DNA from: DASRHD01 sp035499715
Lineage (GTDB): Bacteria > Verrucomicrobiota > Verrucomicrobiia > Opitutales > Opitutaceae
Reading direction: 5' to 3'
NCBI GenBank assembly: GCA_035499715.1
Contig: DATJYF010000274.1
Span: forward strand, 1 to 12,014
Length of the DNA: 12,014 nucleotides
A program made the position numbers and the translations under genes. Shown here piece after piece: positions 7,123 through 12,014 of the stretch; the first letter of the stretch is position 1; each line of letters opens with the position of its first letter. The notes beneath the pieces were generated by a model. That model did not search any database, was not told the origin of the DNA, and was given only the letters and a program-made list of their open reading frames with translations.

Positions 7123-8409
7123 ATGCGCATCGCCGAAATGCACGTCACGCCAATCGCGTTGGGCGATCCGCCGCTGCTCAACGCCGCCGGTCTGCACGCG
7201 CCCTGGTGTCTCCGCACCGTCGTCGAACTCGTCGCCGACAATGGCCTCCGCGGCCTGGCCGAGGTCCCCGGCAGCGCCGCGACCAATGCCAAGCTCGAGG
7301 CCGCCCGCGACGTCGCCCTCGGCCGCGACCCGCTCGACTGGCATGGCCTGCGCGCCGCCCTTCGCGAACGCTTCGGCACCGAGGCCTCCGCCGCGCGCGG
7401 CGACAAGCCCTGGGACCAGCGCGCGCTCGTCCAGGTTGAGAGCGCCCTCGACGTCGCCTGCCTCGACCTCGCCGGCCACGCCTTCGAGGTGCCGGTCGCC
7501 ACGCTCCTCGGCGGCATCGTGCGCGAACGCGTGCCATATTCGGCCTACCTTTTCTACAAATACGAAGGCGCGGGCGGCGAACTCGCCTTTGGCACCAACC
7601 CGGCGGCAAAGGGCTGGGACGCTGGCCGCCAGCGCGCCGCGCTCGACCCCGACGGCATCGTCGCCCAGGCCCGCGCGATGTGCCGGGAATTCGGCTTCCA
7701 GTCGCTCAAGCTCAAGGGCGGCGTGTTCGAGCCGGCCCAGGAGGTCGCCGCGCTCAAGGCCCTCCGCGCCGCCTTCGGCCCGGGCGTGCCCATCCGCTAC
7801 GACCCCAACGCGCTCTGGACCGTCGACACTTCGATCAAGTGGGGCCGCCAGCTCGAGGACGTGCTTGAATATTTCGAGGATCCGGCGCGCGGGCAGGAGG
7901 GCATGGCCGCGGTCCGCCGCGCGGTGAAGCTCCCGCTCGCGACCAACATGTGCACGACCTCGTTCGCCGAGCTGCCCGGCAGCGTCCGCACCAGCTCGGA
8001 GGACATCATCCTCACCGACCACCATTTCTGGGGCGGGCTGCGCGCGGCCATGGAACTGGCCGCCCACTGCCGCATCTTCAGCCGCGGCGTGTCGATGCAC
8101 TCCAACAACCACGCCGGAATTTCGCTCGCCGCCATGACGCACCTCGGCGCGGCCATGCCCAACCTGGGCTACGCGCTCGACACCCACTACCCGTGGCAAT
8201 GGGAGGAAATCGTCACCGGCGGACGGATCAAATTCGAAGACGGCTGCGTCGTCCTGCCCAAAAAACCCGGCCTCGGGGTGGAACTCGACCGCGCCGCGCT
8301 CGCGCGGGCGCACGAGGCTTTCAAGCGCTGCGGCCTGACCGAGCGCAACGACGAGATCGAAATGCAGAAAAAAATCCCCGGCTGGAAGTTCGCGGCGACG
8401 AGGTGGTGA
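7123..8409 (+). CDS. gudD: D-glucarate dehydratase
   Basis: This enolase-superfamily enzyme dehydrates D-glucarate (and usually L-idarate) to 5-keto-4-deoxy-D-glucarate, the first step of the pathway. The 428-residue product matches the family from the N-terminus (AEMHVTPIALGDPPLLNAAG, residues 4-23) to the C-terminal KPGLGVELD and KKIPGWKF. The catalytic set is in place: KLKGG with Lys196/Lys198, metal ligands Asp227 (YDPNALW), Glu252 (YFEDP) and Asn275 (ATNMCTT), then Asp299 (TDHHFW) and His326 in SMHSNNHAGISLAAMTH. The homology begins right at the ATG, so the start is well supported even though it sits 2 nt behind the heptamer array. That array is pyrimidine-rich and offers no Shine-Dalgarno. 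The gene follows garL by 184 bp, and an own promoter cannot be excluded. No glucarate transporter or glycerate kinase gene is in the window. Confidence 0.95.
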   Translation: MRIAEMHVTPIALGDPPLLNAAGLHAPWCLRTVVELVADNGLRGLAEVPGSAATNAKLEAARDVALGRDPLDWHGLRAALRERFGTEASAARGDKPWDQRALVQVESALDVACLDLAGHAFEVPVATLLGGIVRERVPYSAYLFYKYEGAGGELAFGTNPAAKGWDAGRQRAALDPDGIVAQARAMCREFGFQSLKLKGGVFEPAQEVAALKALRAAFGPGVPIRYDPNALWTVDTSIKWGRQLEDVLEYFEDPARGQEGMAAVRRAVKLPLATNMCTTSFAELPGSVRTSSEDIILTDHHFWGGLRAAMELAAHCRIFSRGVSMHSNNHAGISLAAMTHLGAAMPNLGYALDTHYPWQWEEIVTGGRIKFEDGCVVLPKKPGLGVELDRAALARAHEAFKRCGLTERNDEIEMQKKIPGWKFAATRW

Positions 8410-8474
8410 GTGGCGAAGCTGGATCGTTTTCGCCGCACTTGTCCTAGCGTGGGTCATCTCTAACGTTCGATGAA

Positions 8475-9053
8475 ATGCAGAAACCAACTCCGCGGCTAAA
8501 GAAGTTTGATCAGCTTGTGATGGATTTGAATATTCAGTGGCAGATGTTCGATGGCCTTTATGAGCCTTCTGAAAACTATGAGATATTCAATCGCACTGGC
8601 CCGAATTTCTGGAATTACCTCCAGTCATATTTGCTGGACACGATATTTGCATCAATATCCCGCTTCTTCGACCCAGCAAAAACAATGGGGCAAGAGAATC
8701 TATCGTTGCTCGCTATTATCGCATTTGATGAGGTCCAGGCCATACGAGGCGATTTGGAAAATCGTGAAAAGACAATGCGTCCGATCTTCGAGAAAGGTAT
8801 TAAGATCTGGCGCCACAAGCGACTATCTCATGCCGATCTAAATGTGGCATTGCAGGTAAATGCATTACCAGAGGTTCCATTTGCAGATATTAAGAAGCTT
8901 GTTTGTGATATTTCTGAATTCGCTCGTGAGATAAATTGCCAGATTCACGGGTATGATCAAAGTTACTGGGTTGGTATTGTGGAGTGGGTTCCGCAAGTCA
9001 TGAATTATTTAAAACTCGGAATTGAACAGAAAGATAAAAGAACCGGGGCCTAA
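8475..9053 (+). CDS. Probable AbiU2/HEPN-like protein in low-GC islet
   Basis: The 192-residue, largely helical product has no signal peptide. Its centre carries IWRHKRLSHADL (111-122), an R-x5-H pattern (Arg113...His119) flanked by basic residues and followed by D. It resembles the HEPN RNase motif and, more exactly, the R-N/H-K-x-x-(A/S)-H-x-D stretch I associate with AbiU2-type HEPN proteins, known from abortive infection. The family call rests on this motif and on general layout only. Base composition drops sharply here, to roughly mid-40s per cent GC by eye against about 70 per cent around it, and codons end often in A/T, which suggests recent acquisition. ATG at 8475 is used. The small membrane gene begins 52 bp downstream on the same strand and may be a partner. 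Confidence 0.8.
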   Translation: MQKPTPRLKKFDQLVMDLNIQWQMFDGLYEPSENYEIFNRTGPNFWNYLQSYLLDTIFASISRFFDPAKTMGQENLSLLAIIAFDEVQAIRGDLENREKTMRPIFEKGIKIWRHKRLSHADLNVALQVNALPEVPFADIKKLVCDISEFAREINCQIHGYDQSYWVGIVEWVPQVMNYLKLGIEQKDKRTGA

Positions 9054-9105
9054 AGGGTGCTAAGCCCGAAATAGACAGGAAAGATCGTAACGCTGATACA
9101 AGATA

Positions 9106-9372
9106 ATGAAGCTGACGCGAAACAGTTTTCGGTTGAAATTCGCAATCGCGACCGTGCTTTTCGGAGTGGCGTTGTTTTCAATCGTTGATTGGAAATATGT
9201 GCACATGGACTGGACGGCTTCATTTGAGGCCCGACAGAATATGAGTCTATGGGAGAGAAGAAGGAAGGAAATGCCTTTGGCTATCGGCTTGGTGATAATC
9301 TTTCTAGGAGCTTCTCTTTGCTTTGAATTCGAGGGCGATCCGCCATCGAAAAAAGATCCTTGGGAACAATAA
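9106..9372 (+). CDS. Small two-helix membrane protein of unknown function
   Basis: The 88-residue product has two predicted membrane helices, about 11-27 (KFAIATVLFGVALFSIV) and about 56-73 (MPLAIGLVIIFLGASLCF). A charged loop, EARQNMSLWERRRKEM (41-56), joins them and a short polar tail, DPPSKKDPWEQ, follows. Basic N-terminal residues suggest an N-in topology. I do not recognise the family. The gene shares the low GC of the preceding AbiU2-like gene and follows it by 52 bp on the same strand, so the two may have arrived together. It converges with the sirtuin remnant: its stop at 9370-9372 directly abuts the remnant's stop at 9373-9375. It is too short for certainty, but the clean transmembrane pattern supports a real gene. 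Confidence 0.6.
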   Translation: MKLTRNSFRLKFAIATVLFGVALFSIVDWKYVHMDWTASFEARQNMSLWERRRKEMPLAIGLVIIFLGASLCFEFEGDPPSKKDPWEQ

Positions 9373-9547
9373 TCAAACTGACGATTCTCGAAAAGAAGCA
9401 GCTTTCGCGCACCAGCGTTTGACCAGGGCCGGCACGACGATCTCGGCTGAGCCGCGAAGAACCTGAAATCCACGGCGCATCGGGCGGATCGATGTCGACC
9501 AGCACATTTTCCGCCTGAAACCGGGAGTGAATTGCCAGTCCCGCCAC
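9373..9547 (-). pseudogene. Frameshifted 3' remnant of a sirtuin (Sir2) gene
   Basis: DNA at about 9407-9546 aligns with the 3' part of the intact sirtuin gene (about 10851-10990) at roughly 85 per cent identity by eye. On the minus strand it first reads AGLAIHSRFQAENVLVDIDPPDAP, matching sirtuin residues 186-209, but broken here only for listing: AGLAIHSRFQAE then NVLVDIDPPDAP. A net 2-bp deletion then shifts the frame, after which GFQVLRGSAEIVVPALVKRW matches residues 211-230. It ends with an unrelated tail to a TGA at 9373-9375. The NAD-binding and catalytic parts are absent. Similarity starts within about 5 bp of the transglutaminase stop, so the upstream breakpoint is sharp. It is a decayed partial duplication and cannot encode a working deacylase. 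Confidence 0.85.
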
Positions 9548-9550
9548 GGC

Positions 9551-10477
9551 TCACGTCTGCTCGACCGAATAGGGCGGCTCGGTTTGGACCGTCCGCCGGT
9601 TGTCGAGGCGCTTCGAGAGATCGAGCGGATCGCCCACGCCCACCGTCCCGCGCGCCACTTGATAGGCCCAGACCTGGAAATAAGTGAGCGTTGCGCCGCC
9701 ATAGATCGTCGAGAAGGCACCGTCCACCGCGTCCTGGCCGCACGAGATCTTGATCCGGCCGATGCGCGGCACGTGGAAGCGCGCGTCGGTCGTGAACCAA
9801 TGCCCGCCGAGATAGACCTCGGCGTAGGCGTGAAAATCCATGTGGTTGTCCGGATCGGGAAATCCGATGTCCGGCAGATGGCCGCTCACATAGCGCGCCG
9901 GGATGTTGAACGTCCGGTTGAGCGCGATGGCCAGGTGCGCAAAGTCGCGGCACACGCCGTAGCCGCGCTGCAGCACGTCCCAGGCGGAAAGATCGGGCCG
10001 GCCGGAAAGATGGCGGTATTCGATGTTGTCGTGCAGCCACTGGCTGATCGCCATCACCCGCGGCAGGCCGTGCTCCACCTTGCCGAACTTTTCCCAGGCG
10101 AAATTGGTCAGCTTGTCCGAATCGCAATACCGGCTGGGCAGGGTGTAGCGGAGCACCTCCGGCGGCAGCTGGTCCGGCGCGAGCGGCGTGGCGGCGGGAA
10201 AGCCGGCATTGTCGGGCCGGGAGGTGGCGGCGATGATCGCGTCGTGGCGGAAAAAATTCGTGCCGGGCGCGAGGCTGACGCGCCAGATGCGGTTGCCGTG
10301 GGAGTCTGTGTATTCCGTGGCCGGCAGATTGTCGCCCAGCGCCAGGGCTTGGAAGACCACCGCGTGATGGCGGTCCGATCGCGGCTGCAAATTGAGCAGC
10401 AGCCACGCCGTGCCTGTGACTTCATAGGCGAGGCTGCAACCGACGCGGAGGGTGATGTCGAACGTGGACTCAGGCAT
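9551..10477 (-). CDS. Transglutaminase-like (papain-fold) family protein
   Basis: The 308-residue product has an N-terminal beta-rich region typical of bacterial transglutaminase-like proteins (about 1-110; compare LRVGCSLAYEV and TNFFRHDAIIAATS). A transglutaminase core follows. The Cys-His-Asp triad is visible as Cys176 in GYGVCRDFAHLA, His216 in DFHAYAEVYL and Asp231 in FTTDARFHV. Known members act as cysteine proteases or amide hydrolases; substrates are rarely known. There is no signal peptide, so it is probably cytoplasmic. Start ATG at 10477. rpmI ends 37 bp upstream on the same strand, so it may be read through from the rpmI promoter. The alpha-E and circularly permuted ATP-grasp genes that often accompany this family are absent. 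Confidence 0.9.
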   Translation of the reverse strand: MPESTFDITLRVGCSLAYEVTGTAWLLLNLQPRSDRHHAVVFQALALGDNLPATEYTDSHGNRIWRVSLAPGTNFFRHDAIIAATSRPDNAGFPAATPLAPDQLPPEVLRYTLPSRYCDSDKLTNFAWEKFGKVEHGLPRVMAISQWLHDNIEYRHLSGRPDLSAWDVLQRGYGVCRDFAHLAIALNRTFNIPARYVSGHLPDIGFPDPDNHMDFHAYAEVYLGGHWFTTDARFHVPRIGRIKISCGQDAVDGAFSTIYGGATLTYFQVWAYQVARGTVGVGDPLDLSKRLDNRRTVQTEPPYSVEQT

Positions 10478-10514
10478 GCGGCGATATCGTCAGCGCCTGG
10501 CGTGCCACGGTTCC

Positions 10515-10709
10515 CTACAGGCCGAAGGGCAGGCACTTCATCAGCGCGGCGGTGTGCCCCGGCGAAACGAGTTTGTCGCGGGTCGCGCGGCGCTTGGATT
10601 TGGTGCTTTTCGCAGCCAGCAGGTGCCGGAAACCCGGCGTGCGGCGCATCATTTTTCCCGTGGCGGTGAGCTTGAAACGCTTGGCCACGGACTTTTTGGT
10701 CTTTTGCAT
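10515..10709 (-). CDS. rpmI: Large-subunit ribosomal protein bL35
   Basis: The 64-residue basic protein is recognisable from KTKKSVAKRFKLTATGK (3-19), the R-H-L-L motif at 28-31 (FRHLLAAKS), and the KSKRRATRDKLVSP segment (37-50), at the usual family length. It sits in the 50S subunit. Known: rpmI normally lies in an infC-rpmI-rplT operon, but here it is flanked by a sirtuin gene upstream and a transglutaminase gene downstream, with neither infC nor rplT in reach. It therefore has its own promoter, suggested by the TATAAT at 10745-10750 and a leader of about 29 nt. Just before the ATG, GAGTGGGG is at most a poor Shine-Dalgarno and sits too close. Overlapping plus-strand frames are shadows. 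Confidence 0.95.
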   Translation of the reverse strand: MQKTKKSVAKRFKLTATGKMMRRTPGFRHLLAAKSTKSKRRATRDKLVSPGHTAALMKCLPFGL

Positions 10710-10744
10710 GACCCCACTCTAATCGCCGGCGCGGCGAAAGGCGA

Positions 10745-10750
10745 ATTATA
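10745..10750 (-). promoter_or_regulatory. Perfect -10 box for rpmI
   Basis: Read on the minus strand this is TATAAT, an exact sigma70 -10 consensus in otherwise GC-rich DNA. It would give a start near 10738 and a leader of about 29 nt to the rpmI ATG at 10709. The region 17 bp further upstream has no good TTGACA match and is instead occupied by the 16-bp palindrome at 10765-10780. Confidence 0.5.
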
Positions 10751-10764
10751 ACGGCTCGAGGGCC

Positions 10765-10780
10765 GCATTCAGCTGAATGC
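10765..10780. promoter_or_regulatory. Perfect 16-bp palindrome over the rpmI -35 region
   Basis: GCATTCAGCTGAATGC equals its own reverse complement over all 16 bases. Relative to the predicted rpmI start (about 10738) it spans roughly -27 to -42, the place of a -35 box or an operator. It also lies 26 bp past the sirtuin stop, but no U-run follows on the minus strand, so a terminator role is less likely. The binding factor is unknown. Confidence 0.45.
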
Positions 10781-10806
10781 TGGCATGAAACCGCTGGCAG
10801 CGGACG

Positions 10807-11541
10807 TTACGCTTTCGCTTGCGGATTCGGCGCGGGCGCCGGCGCAATGCGCCAGCGCTTCACCAGGCCGGGCACGACGATCTCGGCCGAGCCACGCAGT
10901 ACCTCAAACCCGAATGGCGCATCGGGTGGATCGATGTCGACCAGCACTTTTTCCGCCTGAAACCGGGCGTGAATCGCCAATCCCGCCGCCGGATAAACCG
11001 CGAGCGAGGTGCCGACCACCAGGACGCGTCCGGCGTCTTGCACCTGCCGCACCGCTTGGTCGAATAACGGCACGTCCTCGCCGAACCAGACGATGTGCGG
11101 CCGGAGCTGGCTGCCTCGGGCGCAGGTGTCGCCCAGCTTGATCGGTTTGTATCCGATCTCATGGACCAGCGATTCGTCAACGGAGCTGCGGGCCTTGGTC
11201 AACTCGCCATGGAGATGAATCACGGTCTTCGAGCCGGCGCGCTCGTGCAGGTCGTCGACATTCTGGGTGATGACGACCACCTCGAAAAATTCCTCGAGCT
11301 CCGCGAGCGCGAGGTGGGCGGCGTTGGGCTTGGCCCGCTCCAGCGCCGACCGGCGCTCATTATAGAATTTCAGGACTAATTCCGGATTGCGATGCCACGC
11401 TTCCGGCGTGGCGACGTCGGTGATGCGATGGTTTTCCCACAGCCCGTCCGCGCCGCGGAACGTGGCCAAGCCGCTCGGCGCGCTCACCCCTGCGCCGCTC
11501 AGCACGACGATCTTTTTGGGATTTATGTCCGGCTTCGGCAT
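10807..11541 (-). CDS. Sirtuin (Sir2-family NAD-dependent protein deacylase), zinc cysteines missing
   Basis: Sirtuins remove acyl groups from lysine using NAD, giving nicotinamide and O-acyl-ADP-ribose. The 244-residue product has the Rossmann motif GAGVSAPSGLATFRG (16-30), TQNVDDLHERAG (92-103), catalytic His111 in HLHGEL, LRPHIVWFGE (146-155) and VVGTSLAVYPAAG (175-187). Tyr60-x-x-Arg63 (FYNERR) is the pair that marks CobB/SIRT5-type enzymes acting on acidic acyl groups. The zinc-ribbon region (about 116-145) has only one cysteine (Cys140) instead of four, with SS at 119-120 where CobB has its first Cys, so structural zinc is probably absent. I recall similar Cys-poor forms in Bacteroidota, but cannot check. 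The upstream CFxC gene ends 16 bp before the ATG, so the two are probably co-transcribed. A broken second copy lies at 9373-9547. Confidence 0.93.
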   Translation of the reverse strand: MPKPDINPKKIVVLSGAGVSAPSGLATFRGADGLWENHRITDVATPEAWHRNPELVLKFYNERRSALERAKPNAAHLALAELEEFFEVVVITQNVDDLHERAGSKTVIHLHGELTKARSSVDESLVHEIGYKPIKLGDTCARGSQLRPHIVWFGEDVPLFDQAVRQVQDAGRVLVVGTSLAVYPAAGLAIHARFQAEKVLVDIDPPDAPFGFEVLRGSAEIVVPGLVKRWRIAPAPAPNPQAKA

Positions 11542-11557
11542 CTGTCGCGCGAATCAA

Positions 11558-12007
11558 TCATTGCCGAGGCTGAATGGGATTTGGGTCTCGGAAGGGAAGG
11601 CCCAGGTCGTGGCGTTTAGCCGATGCAATGAACACGTCGGCATGGGTGCGTGCCAGAATGAAACCTGTATCCGAATACGCTCCGAAAACCTCCGCTTGTA
11701 GGCATGAGAAGCAAACAACAATATCGATCTTCCGGTCGCCCCTCTCAATGGTTAGGCCGAAGTACGGCTCGAAGCATTCGGCCACGCTTCCATCGGTCTC
11801 GCGCATGCCGTCGGTCAAGGCGTGAATTAAGGCCGCTTGTTCTTGGCCATCTTCAATCGGGGCAGACGACCTCACGATATGTCCCCGGAACAATTTCTTT
11901 CCCAGCCATTTTTCATCGACTGCCTTGGGCCCGGTCTCCGTCGGGTTGATGGCAAACAACGTCATCTTGGTATCGGCGCCGAGCATTCCTTCGAGTTCAT
12001 CGATCAT
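11558..12007 (-). CDS. Uncharacterised protein with CF-x-C motif, upstream of the sirtuin
   Basis: The 149-residue product from ATG at 12007 could extend further, because the frame is still open at the window edge 7 bp upstream. There is no signal peptide. The middle has ETDGSVAECFEPYFGLTIERG (70-90, with Cys78), followed by KIDIVVCFSCLQAEVF (93-108, with Cys99 and Cys102). Three cysteines in a C-x20-C-x2-C arrangement could bind metal or be redox active. I recall short bacterial hypothetical proteins with the same CF-P...CFxC layout and no assigned function; this is memory, not a search. The stop lies 16 bp before the sirtuin ATG, which suggests one transcript. The frame has normal codon-position composition for this genome. 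Confidence 0.75.
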   Translation of the reverse strand: MIDELEGMLGADTKMTLFAINPTETGPKAVDEKWLGKKLFRGHIVRSSAPIEDGQEQAALIHALTDGMRETDGSVAECFEPYFGLTIERGDRKIDIVVCFSCLQAEVFGAYSDTGFILARTHADVFIASAKRHDLGLPFRDPNPIQPRQ

Positions 12008-12014
12008 CGGTTGC

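Noticed and set aside
8418..8445. Hairpin GGCGAA/TTCGCC after gudD as a terminator
   Set aside because: The stem has only 6 bp with an 11-nt loop and no U-run behind it, so an intrinsic terminator cannot be supported.
6147..8487. Long minus-strand frames (456 and 531 codons) with RGQRSEV-like peptide repeats
   Set aside because: They are antisense to garL and gudD. The 7-residue repeats are only the translation of the non-coding heptamer array at 6981-7120.
8440..9105. Integron gene-cassette layout around the low-GC genes (TAAC, CTAAG-like boundaries)
   Set aside because: The short matches at 8461 and 9053-9066 do not form a paired attC site: GTTCGAT breaks GTTRRRY, and no folding R'/R'' pair is seen. 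No integrase gene is present.
10452..10751. Plus-strand frame over rpmI
   Set aside because: It is antisense to the well-recognised bL35 gene and has no features of its own.

Overview
The window is GC-rich bacterial DNA, about two thirds G+C or more by eye outside one low-GC islet. It is densely packed with genes on both strands. The gene content (glucarate catabolism, a very large multihaem cytochrome, a Cys-poor sirtuin, start codons without Shine-Dalgarno sequences) would suit a Verrucomicrobiota member such as an Opitutaceae relative. No 16S rRNA or other decisive phylogenetic marker is present, so this placement is an inference.

Layout. (1) Positions 1-5164 lie on the minus strand. They hold the 5' part of a periplasmic 13-haem cytochrome c joined to a b-type membrane domain (cut by the window start), accA preceded by a small TPR gene, a secreted YceI-family lipocalin with its own terminator and promoter, and queA. 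(2) Positions 5287-8409, plus strand, hold garR, garL and gudD. Together these are a complete D-glucarate to D-glycerate plus pyruvate route, with an in-phase 7-bp degenerate tandem array filling most of the garL-gudD gap. (3) Positions 8410-9372, plus strand, form a visibly AT-richer islet with an AbiU2/HEPN-like gene and a small two-helix membrane protein, probably acquired horizontally. (4) Positions 9373-12014, minus strand, hold an uncharacterised CFxC protein followed after 16 bp by a sirtuin, a lone rpmI (ribosomal protein bL35), a transglutaminase-like protease, and a frameshifted remnant of a second sirtuin gene directly behind the transglutaminase.

How the genes work together. GudD dehydrates glucarate to 5-keto-4-deoxy-D-glucarate, GarL splits this to pyruvate and tartronate semialdehyde, and GarR reduces the semialdehyde to glycerate. 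The remaining genes are housekeeping (accA, queA, rpmI), electron transport (cytochrome) or accessory. No RNA genes, CRISPR arrays, insertion sequences or integrase genes were seen. The least explained items are the 20-unit heptamer array, the sirtuin duplication scar beside the low-GC islet, the HEPN-like gene, and -10-like hexamers placed exactly 6 nt before two start codons, which would give leaderless transcripts.
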